From positions 682,001 through 746,000 of the forward strand of contig NW_018344159.1 in the NCBI RefSeq assembly GCF_002099425.1: a stretch of 64,000 nt of DNA, read 5' to 3'. Of this stretch, positions 1 through 9,799 are shown in pieces. The stretch comes from Phascolarctos cinereus. Lineage: Eukaryota > Chordata > Mammalia > Diprotodontia > Phascolarctidae. The translations under genes and the position numbers were made by a program. Every line of letters starts with the position of its first letter. The stretch's first letter is position 1. Under the pieces are notes generated by a model. It was not told where the DNA came from. It saw only the letters and a list, made by a program, of their open reading frames with translations, and did not search any database.

Positions 1-383
1 TTTGGGATACCACTGTTTTTAATTCTCATCCTACATATCTTACTATTCCTTAGCCTCCTTTGCTGGTTCTTCATCCAAGTCACAACCACTAACTATGGGT
101 GTCTCATGGGCCTTCTTCTCTCCCTCCATATTACTTCACTTCATTATCTCACCAGCTCCCACAGATGTAATTATAGCCACTGTGCTGATAATTCTCAAAT
201 CTTATCCAGTCCTAACTTTTTTGCTCACCTCGAGTCTTGCATCTCCAATTGCCTTTCAGACATCTCAGACTGGATGTCCAGTAGACATCTTAAACTCAAC
301 ATGTCTTCTCACTCGGGAACCAAGTTCCCTAGGTCTCGATCTGCATGTCATCTACTCCTCACTGTCTCTCACTTCTCATAGTC
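1..383 (+). mobile_element. L2 LINE, reverse-transcriptase region (5' part, interrupted)
   Basis: The + strand reads as L2 (CR1 clade) reverse transcriptase. The frame through about 160-300 gives CADNSQI, in place of the YADDSQI catalytic box, then SNCLSDISDWMSSRHLKLNM, the diagnostic stretch just after it. Several frame breaks are present. The copy continues beyond the MITE at 384-585. The window opens inside the element, so its 5' end is not seen. Confidence 0.85.
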
Positions 384-585
384 CAAGGGTGGGGAACCTG
401 CAGCCTCAAGGCCGTATGTGGCTTCTAGATCCTTGGGTGCAGCCTTTTGACTGAGTCCAAGTTTTTACAGAACAAATCCATTTATTAAGGGGATTTGTTC
501 TGTAAAGTTGGATTCAGTCAAAGGGCCACACTTGAGGACCTAGAGGGCCACATGTGGCCTCAAGGCTGCAGGTTCCCTACCTCTG
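384..585. mobile_element. hAT-type MITE with long hairpin arms
   Basis: This 202-bp palindromic element begins CAAGGGTGGGGAACCTGCAG and ends with the inverted counterpart CTGCAGGTTCCCTACCTCTG. The 8-bp flanks TCATAGTC and CCATAATC agree at 6 of 8 positions, as expected for an old hAT target duplication. Internally, an arm at about 443-479 (TGACTGAGTCCAAG...ACAGAACAAATCC) pairs with one at about 491-524. It splits the L2 copy, whose sequence resumes at 594 (AATCTGT). It has no coding capacity. A related copy is at 3701-3879. Confidence 0.85.
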
Positions 586-1205
586 CCATAATCAATCTGT
601 CTCCAAGATTTGTTTAATTTTACCTTTGCAAAGACTCTTGAATGTGCCCCCTTCTCTCCTCCAGCACTACTACCACATTGTTGTAGGCCCTCATCACCAC
701 CTCATGCCTAAACTACTGTAATAGTAATACAATATACCAGTAATTACAGTAGCCTGCTGGTTGGTCTGCTTCCTGTAAGTCCCTACCTGCTCTAATGTAT
801 CCTTCATTTAGCTGTCATAGTGATTTTCCTAAAGCACAGGTCCAATCCCCTACTCAGTTAAACTTGATTGGCTCCCTATTGCTTGCAGGATCAAATACAA
901 AACCCTCTATTTGCCATTCGAAGTCCTTCATAACCTGTACACTTCATAACCTCTCTCCTGTCTCTCTCTTTACACCTTGCCCCTCCCCCTCCTCCCCACT
1001 ATTCTTTGATCTAGTGACAGTTGCCTCCTTGTTGTTCTTGTTGTCCTGTTTTTAGCTTGTTTGTATATATTTGCATGTTGTTTCTCCCATTAGATTTTGA
1101 GCTCCTCCAGGATAGGGACTACCATTTGCCCTAATTTCTGTCACCAGGGCTTAGCATAGTGCTTGGTACATAGTAGGTTCTTAATAGATGCTTATTGCTT
1201 GACTG
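586..1205 (+). mobile_element. L2 LINE, 3' part
   Basis: This continues the L2 copy at 1-383. It contains the ORF2 C-terminal region and the standard L2 3' end: 'gagctcctccaggatagggactacc' type text at 1099-1125, then 'gcttagcatagtgcttggtacatagtagg' type text and an AATAGATGCTTATTGCTTG end. The short repeating end GACTGACTGA is the expected L2 terminus. Confidence 0.88.
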
Positions 1206-1734
1206 ACTGATGAGATATATCTTGTAGACAATTGGAAATTCTAGATTACTGAGTAACAGGACAGGGCTAGAGATGACTGCTTATGTGTCATATATGTAGA
1301 AGTGAAAGCTGGAGCATTGTGTGGATAAGATCTTCAAGGAAAAGGGTGGAGAGGAAAAATGTCTGAGAACAGAACATGTCTGCATTTGGCAGGAGTTAGA
1401 AGAGACAGAATGATTAGAGAAGTAGGAAGGCCAGGAGGAGGGTAGCTTCACCAAAAGGTCAAGGAAGATGAGAACTGTGAAAAAACTATTTCATTATCAA
1501 GAGGTCATTACCAATCTTGTGGCAAATACAAGCAGTTAAGAAGTGATGAGAAAATGGAGGCAGAGAGTGTAGATAATGAGTTTGAAAAGTGTAATGGTGA
1601 AAGAAAGGTAAGAGGTGGAACAGATTCTAGGGTTGTTGGAGGGCTTTGGGGAGCAAAGTATGATTTGAGGATGTTTGTAGATGGAGGGCAAGGAGATAAT
1701 GAAGAAGGAGGAACTGAACATATGGAAGTCAAAT
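1206..1734. other. Intron 1 stretch, unclassified purine-rich sequence
   Basis: This A/G-rich sequence shows no gene and no repeat I can name. Its style resembles the unclassified blocks at 59.1-59.4 kb and 60.2-61.1 kb. It may be the far 5' part of an old element, but I cannot support a family. Open frames here are short and look like chance. Confidence 0.4.
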
Positions 1735-1860
1735 TAAGTCAGTATAAAGATTTATTAAGTGCCTACTGTGTTCCATGTACTGGCCAAACAAATATAAGAA
1801 AAGAAAATCCTTGTCCTCAAGGAGTTTACAATCTAATGGAGGAAGACAAAACAAAAAGGA
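1735..1860 (-). mobile_element. L2 3'-end fragment
   Basis: Read on the + strand, it gives 'tttattaagtgcctactgtgttccatgtactggcc...tcctcaaggagtttacaatctaatgg', the reverse complement of the L2 3' end. This is an old and divergent fragment. Confidence 0.75.
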
Positions 1861-1864
1861 ACCT

Positions 1865-2616
1865 GAAAAGGAGAGAAGGGGGAGTTAGCTGATTCAGGAT
1901 GGAGAAGTCAGAGAAGTCCCAAGGTGATGCAGCCAGGTGAGAAATGAGATGTCTGAGCTGAGATCTCCACATAAATGTATATGAGACATTATTGTAGGAG
2001 CAAGAGCTTGAAAGACTTGGTGGGAAATGGTTAGCCTTGGAAAGAGAAAAAGACATTTCAAGCTAGATAAGGTATGGAACGCACATTACAAACTGAAAAG
2101 CACCTGTGTCAGATGCCATTATTATTTTTTCTTGAAGCAGGACGAGTGTAGATATAGAGAAATTTTAAGATTTAGAGGAGGAAAATTGAGGTAACTCAGG
2201 TTAAGATAGATTTAACTTCCTCTGTAAAAGTAAGTAGTGATTCTTACAGTGTGGTCCAGGAACCCAAAGACATTTTCAGGGAGTCTTTGAGGTGAGACTT
2301 TTTGTAATAATTCTAAGTATTTTAAGTTCTGATATATTAATATTGAGAGCTATAACCAACATAAATAAAAGCACCTGTAGGTCATCGATAATTTTTAAGA
2401 GTGTCAAGAGATCCTAAGAACAAAAAGTATGAGAATTGCTGCTGTAAATAGCTGTGAATGTATGGATAGAGTAAAGTGAGTTTATGGGCCTGAAAAGAAT
2501 GTAAGAAATTAGGATCAGCCTGTGGAGAGATGAATAGCTAATCAACAAGAGGGAACAGCTAGACTGAGCAGTGGAGCTAGACTGAGCCAGGCCTAAAGTT
2601 AACACTCATCTTTGTA
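1865..2616. other. Intron 1 stretch, nothing recognised
   Basis: Unique or strongly decayed sequence. I see no splice-bounded coding exon, RNA gene or repeat that I can name. Confidence 0.5.
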
Positions 2617-2830
2617 AGTTCAGATATGGCCTTAGACACTTAACTAGCTGTGTGACTGTGGGTAAGTCACTTCACCCTGTTTGTCTCTGTCCCTCTGCCT
2701 CAGTTTCCTCTATAAAATGAGCCGGAGAAGGAAATGGCAAACCACTCCATTATCTTTGCCAAGAAAACCACAAGTGGGGTCATGAAAAGCCAAACATGAC
2801 CGAAACAACCGAACACGACTGAACAACAAC
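2617..2830 (+). mobile_element. MAR1-type CORE-SINE (RTE-like 3' end)
   Basis: The core is 'cttaactagctgtgtgactgtgggtaagtcacttcaccctg', followed by 'cagtttcctctataaaatgagc'. The 3' end is 'ccaagaaaaccacaagtggggtcatgaaaagcc...cgactgaacaacaac', the RTE/BovB-like tail typical of marsupial MAR1. The tRNA-like head is missing or decayed. Confidence 0.85.
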
Positions 2831-2834
2831 AATC

Positions 2835-3545
2835 AACAAGAGAATAAAATGTTTCAAGGTTTTCTGTACAAGGCTGGTCATGGTGAAATGTCCCTGCCCT
2901 ATTATAGAAAGGCAGTAGGGAGTGTTAAGGAGATGGGTAAATGAGGGTGAAGATGTAGTTGATTTGCTCTGTATGCTGATTTGTAATTGTGGCCAAAACA
3001 GTTTTTTTGGGTCCACGGATTCGGTATTATTTCTTTTCTTCCACCCCCTCTTTTCTGAGAGAGTTTTTGAATGTGTCATGATTGAAGCTAAGAGCTGAGA
3101 ATAAGAAAAGATATTTAGTATAATTGACCCTAGAATGTATCAGCTGGGTTATTAGTAAGTGGCAGGGCCACATGGGTACATAGTTCATAACAACAGAGCA
3201 GTTAAGGCTAGGAAGGTGGCTATATTGTGTACAAGGTAGAGGACTAGGCCCAGAGAGGCCTGGCTGGCAGGTGAAGCAACCTTTATTTAATTCTCTTCAG
3301 TTAAATATGGAGGGACTAGGGAAGACAGATTTAGGAGAGAGAGTGAACACGTTCATCCAGAGAGATTTGGGGGGTGCGGGGCATGTGGGAGATCCTTAGA
3401 TAAGGAGTGAAAGGGTTGAGAATGCCTGAAGCCTGAGAGGGGTGATAGTTTAGGACACAGGTTGGGAAGAGTCTTATTTGTTTGTAGATGAGGGGATCTA
3501 GACTCCTTCTTGCTTGAGTGCATAGTTGACAGATTAGATCTGGGT
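2835..3545. other. Intron 1 stretch, nothing recognised
   Basis: A purine-rich intronic stretch with no convincing coding or RNA signal. Parts near 3330-3520 may be decayed LINE sequence, but not clearly enough to name. Confidence 0.4.
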
Positions 3546-3907
3546 CAGGTGTTCTTAACTTGTGGTCTGTGAACTTTTCAAACAATATTTTGATAACTGT
3601 TTCAATATAATTGGCTTCCTTTACAATCCTATGTATTTATTTTATGCATTTAAAAACATCATTTTGGGAAGGAGTCCATAAACTTCACCAGACTGCCCAT
3701 CAGAGGTGGGGAACCTGCCGCCTAGAGGCCACATTGTGGCCTTCTAGCTCCTTGAGTGCCGCCTTTTGACTGAGTCCAAGTTTTACAGAACAAAACCTTT
3801 TATTAAGGGTATTTGTTCTGTGAAGTTTGGATTCAGTCAAAGGACCAAACTTGAGGACCTAAAAGTTCTCCACCCCTGTGACCAAGACAAAAGATTAAGA
3901 ACCCCTC
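3546..3907. mobile_element. hAT-like non-autonomous element, interrupted
   Basis: It begins CAGGTGTTCTTAACTTGTGG and ends with the inverted terminus GATTAAGAACCCCTC. Internal text includes 'ttttgataactgtttcaatataattgg' and 'gaaggagtccataaacttcaccagactgcc'. A second copy is at 8859-9054. The 8-bp flanks agree only partly (5 of 8). A different MITE is inserted at 3701-3879. Confidence 0.75.
3701..3879. mobile_element. hAT-type MITE nested in another hAT-like element
   Basis: This is the same family as 384-585. It begins CAGAGGTGGGGAACCTGCCG and ends CACCCCTG, with the same internal hairpin around ACAGAACAAAACC and ATTTGTTCTGT. It interrupts the element at 3546-3907 between 'agactgcc' and 'gaccaagac', so it is the younger insertion. 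Confidence 0.85.
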
Positions 3908-3909
3908 CA

Positions 3910-4944
3910 CTAGGTTGTGATACCTGTGAATGACCAAATTAGAGAAAATGTAGCTAGCATGCTGTAGGTACTTAAATATTGTGAAATTAACTTCTTAAAA
4001 CCCCAAAATGTTCATGTAGGAGAGTAGATTTAAGAAGCCTAAGAAATAGTCTTGCGAACCAAATCCACAGCAAAGGAGCTAGAATTGAACTAACATCAAG
4101 GATTTGTCAGCAGGAGAGGACAGGCGAATAAAGTGTCTAGTCCATATAGTTGCTGCTTAGAAATAGGATTAAACCATAAAAACCTTGAGGAATGAGTGAA
4201 CCTTTTTATCCCTTTTATCTGACACTGTACTTAGTGCTCCCTCCACCTTTCTAACTGTTGTACTTTGTAGTAAATCTCCTTTAAAAACACCAATATTGCA
4301 TGATGCTTTGGGAGAGTAGGGGTGAAGGAGGGAGGATGGAGAAATCAGTGATTGGAAGATCCCTACCCCCAGGAGTCCTAGGAGGGCAACAAAGGAGAAT
4401 TGAGTATAAGTCATGGAAGCAGAAATTTAGCAGATGGTGCTAGCTATGGAGATGAAAGAGGAAAAATCTCCCAGAAACAAGTGAATATTAGAGGATAAGT
4501 GGCTCTATCACAAATCGATCTAGCTTTTATGACAGTACCATTGGACGTGAAAAAACTGTTTTGGAAAGTTGAATCTGGTTGCATTTGTATGTAACAGGAT
4601 GGAAAAAGGCTAAAGGTCAGGAAATGAGTTAAGTTATTGCAATAAGTCTAAATGGAACAGCACTAGGATTATGGGAATGTGAAGGAAGGAACAAATGGTA
4701 GAGACACTATGAAGGAAATCTTTATTCCTGTTCTTTGCAGTAGCACAATTTCTTTTATTGCTGCACCTTTTATACTGGTTGCCTCTTCCTCTCTATGCAT
4801 GTAGTTGTGCAAAAAAGTTTGTTAAAGTATCATACACTCACTATTTTGATGAACAACCTTTCTCAAAATGATTTTCTGAATGTTTCTGAAATTTTTTCCA
4901 TCTTCAGGCTGCTTTGGTGGGGCAGAAGGTCACGTAATCTGCTC
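3910..4944. other. Intron 1 stretch, nothing recognised
   Basis: Unique intronic sequence with no repeat or exon I can name. Confidence 0.5.
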
Positions 4945-5535
4945 AGAAATCTTCCTTGGCTCCCTAATGCCTACTGAATCAAGCATTTTACTTCTTCCAG
5001 GCATTCAAAACCTTTTACAATATAGTTGGTACCACCCTTCTTTTCATCCTAATTTCATACTGCTGTCGATACTTCAGCACAACTAATATTCATATCCCGT
5101 ATGTGCTCCATGCCATCTCACCTCCAGGCCTTTTGTTTATGCTGTTCTTTGTATATAGAACTCCTGCCCCCGTTGGATTCCTACTCATTTTTCCAAGTCC
5201 AGTTCAAATGCCTTCTCCTACATGAGGCTTTCTTTGATTTTTTTTTTCTCCCTCATCTCCAGTTGTTAATGATCTTTTGGTCCTCAGGCTTCACATAGCA
5301 CATTGCACTTATCTCATGCTCTTCTCATGTATTATTTTGCAGTATTATGATCATTATTATTATTTCTTCACATGTTGTAGCCTCCACTAGACTACAGGCT
5401 TTTTGAGAGTGGGGATAGTACTACCTAAATTTTGTACCTTGTTTAATTTGTATCTTGTCTGAATTTCGTATTTTGTTTAATTTAATGTTCTATGTACAAG
5501 TGTGGCTTAACAAATGTTTGATAAATTGACTTGAA
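4945..5535 (+). mobile_element. L2 LINE 3' fragment
   Basis: L2-style text runs in order: 'ggctccctaatgcctactgaatcaagc', 'tactcatttttccaagtccagttcaaatgccttctcc', 'ctagactacaggctttttgagagtggggatag', and a terminal 'aacaaatgtttgataaattgactt'. It is much diverged, so it is an ancient copy. Confidence 0.75.
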
Positions 5536-5689
5536 CAATAACTCAAAACCCATTACTGACATACTGACATGCAATATATCAAATTTAGATTAATGATTCT
5601 TGGCATTCTATTTGTGTGATTACTGCTGTGTCCTTTCCTTGGCTCAGACTCTTGACTCTTGGTTTCTGTGGATTCACTGGACTGGCAGT

Positions 5690-5830
5690 AGTGGTGTAGT
5701 GGAAGGAGTGCCATATTGGAGTCAGGAAAGATCTGGCTTGAGTTTGATAACAGCACTGGCTATGTGACTCTGGGCAAATCAGCTTCCTTATTTTTAAGTG
5801 GAAACAACAATACTTGTATGGAATATAAAG
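5690..5830 (+). mobile_element. MIR/Ther-1 SINE fragment
   Basis: 'gtagtggtgtagtggaaggagtgccatattggagtcagg', then 'ggctatgtgactctgggcaaatcagcttcc', matches the tRNA-like head plus the CORE region. Confidence 0.75.
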
Positions 5831-5864
5831 GTACCATAAGAACCAAATGTAAAGATTTAAAATA

Positions 5865-5945
5865 ATACAGAAAAGTTCTGTGAAGTGATATAGAGCAGTG
5901 ATAAACAGAACCAAAAGAACAATATACATGATGGGTTCATCCATG
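5865..5945 (+). mobile_element. L1 3' fragment
   Basis: 'gaagtgatatagagcagtgataaacagaaccaaaagaacaatatacatgatg' resembles the region after ORF2 of L1, where cells read 'gtgaagtgagcagaaccaggagaac'. It is short and old. Confidence 0.5.
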
Positions 5946-5954
5946 TCAGTTAAG

Positions 5955-6053
5955 TCAGCTTGAATTTATTAAGCACTTGCTATGTGCCAGGCACTGTGCT
6001 CAGAGCTGGGGATACAGTGAAAGACAAAAAAATCATTTCTCTTCTTAAGGATT
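5955..6053 (-). mobile_element. L2 3' end (part 1, interrupted by MAR1)
   Basis: 'tttattaagcacttgctatgtgccaggcactgtgctcagagctgggg' is the reverse complement of the L2 3' end. The element resumes after the SINE at 6054-6276. Confidence 0.88.
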
Positions 6054-6276
6054 TTGTTGTTGGTTTTCAGTTGTGTTTGGCTCTTCATGACCCCACTTGG
6101 GGTTTTCTTGGCAAAGATAGTGTAGTGTTTTGTCATTTCCTTCTCCAGCTTATTTGACGTATTAGGAAACTGAAGCAAACAGAGTTAAGGGACTCGCCCA
6201 AAGTCACACAGCTAGTGAGTGTCTAAGGCCAGATTTGAAGTCTTCCTTTCTCCAGGCCCAACACTCTATCTGCTAG
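6054..6276 (-). mobile_element. MAR1-type SINE inserted in L2
   Basis: Reverse complement of MAR1. It starts with the RTE-like tail ('gttgtgtttggctcttcatgaccccacttggggttttcttggc') and runs through the CORE ('cgcccaaagtcacacagctagtgagtgtc') to the head ('aacactctatctgc'). L2 sequence flanks it on both sides. Confidence 0.9.
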
Positions 6277-6722
6277 AGCTCACAGTCTAATGGGGAAACA
6301 ACATATTAGCAACTGTGTGTAAGCAAAAGATATATTCAGGATAAATTAGGGATAGGCTTAGAGGGAAGGTAAGATACTAAGATTAAGGAGGACTGGAAAA
6401 GGCTTCTTCGCAGAAGGTGGGACTTTATAGCTGAGACTTGAAGGAAGCCAGGAGGCAGAGGTGAAGAGGGAAAGTCTTTGAGACATGGAGGTCTGCTTGT
6501 GAAAAAGTACAGTGATAGGCGATGGAATATGTTGTGTAAGAAACAGCAAGGAGGCCAGGGGCACTGTCTGCAGAGTGCATGAAGGGGAGTGAGAAGACTG
6601 GAAAGTTAGGAAGGGCCAAGTTATGAAGGGTTTTGATGGTCAAATAGAGGATTTTGTGGTTGATCCTGGAGGCAATAGGGAGCCACTGAAATTTGTTGAA
6701 TGAGGAAGGGGAGGTGATAATA
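6277..6722 (-). mobile_element. L2 LINE (part 2)
   Basis: It continues the - strand L2: 'gagctcacagtctaatggggaaacaac', 'gtgggactttatagctgagacttgaaggaagcc', 'gttatgaagggttttgatgg', 'ggaggcaatagggagccactg'. The reverse strand reads as the L2 ORF2 C-terminus. Confidence 0.9.
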
Positions 6723-6967
6723 ATAGCAATAAGGTCATATTACAAATGCACATAATGAAGGTTAGAAAGGATCAGGAAAACAACTTTAATATGTGTAACA
6801 CTTTATTAAAGTCACTATATAGTTTTTGATATGGCATTAATTGATAATTAATGAAAATTACAGACATTTGCAGTTTTTTAAGCTTACAGTTATTTATTTT
6901 CCTCTATGACCTTACATATTTTGAATTCCTGAGCTTTTCAGTGGAAATATGAATACATTTTACATAA

Positions 6968-7165
6968 AAATTGAGAGATAGCGTGTTGTAGTGGGCAAAA
7001 CATTGGACCCAATTGTAGTTTAGAAGATCTGGGTTCAAATTCCGTTTCAGACTGTTAAGCTTTGTGACTTAAACAAGTTACTTATGCACTCTGGACTTGA
7101 GTCTCTTAAACTGTAAAAATGATCTGACATAATCTCTAAGATTTTTCCGGTTCCTAGACTTGATC
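6968..7165 (+). mobile_element. MIR-type SINE
   Basis: 'agatagcgtgttgtagtgggcaaaacattgg', then 'gatctgggttcaaattccgtttcag', then 'gtgacttaaacaagttacttatgc', is the MIR head plus CORE. A short L2-like tail may follow to 7260. Confidence 0.7.
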
Positions 7166-7264
7166 ACACAGAACAGTGCAGTAACCATGCTACTGCTATA
7201 TCTCATAGTGCCTAGTGGAGTGCTAAGCATATAATAAGAATTCAGTAAATATTTGACTTATATA

Positions 7265-7850
7265 CCTTATTTTGCCAGAGAAAATATATGTGTGTATATA
7301 TGTACATACATATTTCTATATGCAAAACACCTCAAATATTTATTGACTCTTAATTGTTTCTTTTTATATGTGGTAAAGCTTCATTCCTCTCGAATAGTCT
7401 ATGTCTAGATAGTGTGAAGAATAAACTTTAAATATCTCATCTTCTCACATCTAAATTGAAGATGTCTACCATTTAACTATTGGAAATATTGAATAATATA
7501 TTGAATAGAAATTTGCAAGTTATTTTGTGTTACAGTCTACAAGGGTACATAGAATGAATAAATGATTGCAACTGAAGGCAGCTGGCTTGCCCATTTTCCC
7601 TTCTTCAGTGGGGGTTCCTGTCACTCTTTTGTGGGAATAATATTCAGATAAAAGGAAAATTTTGGGATATTGTCTTTAATGTTAATGAATAATAATGCTT
7701 TCCATTTATATGCTTTATGCTTTTGTGGATATGTGATCAAATCAACGTGGGTACTTCTTATGTTGTATGACCCCAGTCTGTGTTCTTTCCGTGAGTCTAT
7801 CATAGAAAGCCCACCCAATGTGCTAGGGCCTTCTAGATCAAGGATTCTTT
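7265..7850. other. Intron 1 stretch, AT-rich, nothing recognised
   Basis: AT-rich sequence with a short TATG/TATA simple stretch near 7285-7325. No gene, RNA or named repeat is seen. Confidence 0.5.
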
Positions 7851-8858
7851 TTTCCCCCCACTTAATAGTATTTTATTTTTTCCGATTACATGTGAAGATA
7901 ATTTGCAGTATTAACTTTTATATCATTTTTAGTTCCAAATTTTTTTCTCCCGCCTCCCCAAGATGGCATGCAATCTGATATAGGCTATACATGTACAATC
8001 CTATTAGACATATTTCCACATTAGTCATGTTTTGAAGGAAGAACCAGAACATGGTAAAAACCATGAGAAAGAAAAAAAAAAGAGAGAAAATAGTATGCTT
8101 TGATCTGCATTCAGACTCCATAGTTCTTTCTCTGGATGTGGATAGCATTTTCCATCGTGAGTCTTTTGGAATTGTCTTAGATCATTGTATTGTTGAGAAG
8201 AGTTAAGTCTATCAAAGTTGGTCATTTCACAGTGTTGCTGTTACTGTGTACAGTGTTCTCTTGGTTCTGCTCACTTCACTCAGCATTAGTTCCTATAAGT
8301 CTTTCCAGAATTGCCTGCTTATCATATCTTACAGAACAATAGTATTTCATTACATTTATATACTCCAGCTTGTGCAGCCTCCGTAGTTGATGAGCATCCC
8401 TTCAATTTCCAATTCTTTGCCACCACAAAAAGAGCTTCTATAAATATTTTTGTACATGTGGGTCCTTTCCCCTTTTTTGTGATCTCTTTGGGATACGGAT
8501 CTAGTAGTGGTATTGCTGGATCAAAGGGTATGCATAGTTTTATAGCCCTTTGGGCATAGTTGCAAATTGCTCTCCAGAATGGTTGGATCAATTCACAACT
8601 CCACCAACAATGTGTTAGTGTTCTAATTTTCCCCTATCTTCTCCAACATTTATCATTTTCCTTTTTTTGTCATATTAGCCAATCTGATAAGTGTAAGGTG
8701 GTAACTCAGTTGTTTGCATTTGCATTTCTCTAATTTGCCTTTCTCTAAAAATTGGTGGTTTAGAGCATTTTTTAATGTAACTATAGATAGTTCTAATTCC
8801 CTTATCTGAAAACTGCCTGTTCATATCCTTTGGCCATTTATCAATTGGATAATTAGAT
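7851..8858 (-). mobile_element. L1 LINE 3' end with ORF2 C-terminus
   Basis: On the reverse strand, 8591-8322 reads MIQPFWRAICNYAQRAIKLC, IPFDPAIPLLDPYPKEITKK and [20 protein letters not shown], the C-terminal region of L1 ORF2p. The 3' UTR lies toward 7851. The copy stops at 8858, where a hAT-like element begins. Confidence 0.92.
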
Positions 8859-9054
8859 CAGGGATTCTTAACCTGTGGTCTATGAGCTTGTTTTTTTAAA
8901 AAAAAATTTTTTTGTTAACTATATATCAATATAATTGATTTCCTTTGTATTTTTTTTATGGATTCCATGTATTTTATTTTGAGTTTTAAAAAACATTCTA
9001 AGAAGGGGTTCCTAGGCCTTACCAGACTGCCAAAGGGGTCCATGACACAGAAAA
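8859..9054. mobile_element. hAT-like non-autonomous element abutting L1
   Basis: It begins CAGGGATTCTTAACCTGTGG and contains 'cttaccagactgccaaaggggtccatgacac', the same family as 3546-3907. The right inverted terminus is not clearly preserved. It follows the L1 text 'ccatttatcaattggataattagat' directly. Confidence 0.75.
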
Positions 9055-9059
9055 AGAAT

Positions 9060-9350
9060 TTTGTATTTATTGAATTGAATCCAACTGAATTCCATTTCAT
9101 ATATAATTAATTTGAACAAATATAAAATTCTTAGACACGAGGGAAGATACAAAGATAAATAACACACATTTACCTCAAGGAACTTAACTAATTGGAAACT
9201 AAGAAAGGTAGCTAGATAGTTATAAAACATAAATAAAAGCGTGAGGCCAAATTACTGAGAGTTCTAAGTTTAGAAAGAATTTCTAACCTGAAGGAAAGTG
9301 AGAATAAGGACACTTCATTAAGAGTATAGTAATCTTTTCTGTTAATCAAC
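9060..9350 (-). mobile_element. L2-like 3' fragment, diverged
   Basis: 'acgagggaagatacaaagataaataacacacatttacctcaaggaactta' resembles the reverse-complement L2 3' end. The rest is weak. Confidence 0.4.
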
Positions 9351-9379
9351 GTCATCTGACTCATCCTTGTCTGTTGCTT

Positions 9380-9549
9380 CCCACATCCAATCACCAAGCC
9401 TTGTTGTGTTGATCATCCTTCCCAACATCTCTTGTATCTTTCCTTTCCTATTTCCCTTGCCATCCACTCTTGTTCACACTCTTATCACTACACATCTGGA
9501 GTACTGCTGTAGACTCCCATTAAATTTCTTCACCAGTAGTCTCAGTCTG

Positions 9550-9551
<2 letters not shown>
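9380..9551 (+). mobile_element. L2 fragment interrupted by SINE
   Basis: 'tcacactcttatcactacacatctggagtactgctgtag' and 'cttcaccagtagtctcagtctgcc' match the L2 region coding for the stretch around LDYCNSLLVGLP. L2-like text continues after the SINE near 9758-9800. Confidence 0.55.
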
Positions 9552-9607
<56 letters not shown>

Positions 9608-9630
9608 TCTCTCTCTCTCTTTTTCTCTCT
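9552..9630. repeat. (CT)n microsatellite grown from a SINE tail
   Basis: About 79 bp of nearly pure CT. It sits where the A-rich tail of the adjoining - strand SINE should be. Confidence 0.9.
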
Positions 9631-9757
9631 TTGGTGAGGCAGTCGGGGTAAGTGACTTGCCTAGGGTCACACAGCTAGTAAGTGTTAAGTGTCTGAGGGC
9701 AGATTTGAACTCAGGTCCTCTTGACTCCAAAGCTGGAGCTCTATCCACTGCCCCCAT
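9631..9757 (-). mobile_element. WSINE1/SINE1-type CORE-SINE
   Basis: Reverse complement of the marsupial tRNA-headed SINE: 'ggtgaggcagtcggggtaagtgacttgcctagggtcacacagctag', 'gatttgaactcaggtcctcttgactcc' and 'gctctatccactgcc'. The 5' few bases (GGGGCAGCTAGGTGG) are missing. Confidence 0.9.
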
Positions 9758-9799
9758 TCTGTAATCTCTTTCCACTCTAATTTCCCTTGCAGGTTGCTG

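Noticed and set aside
9542-9775. Arg-Glu repeat open frame
   Set aside because: It is a translation of the CT/GA microsatellite plus SINE.
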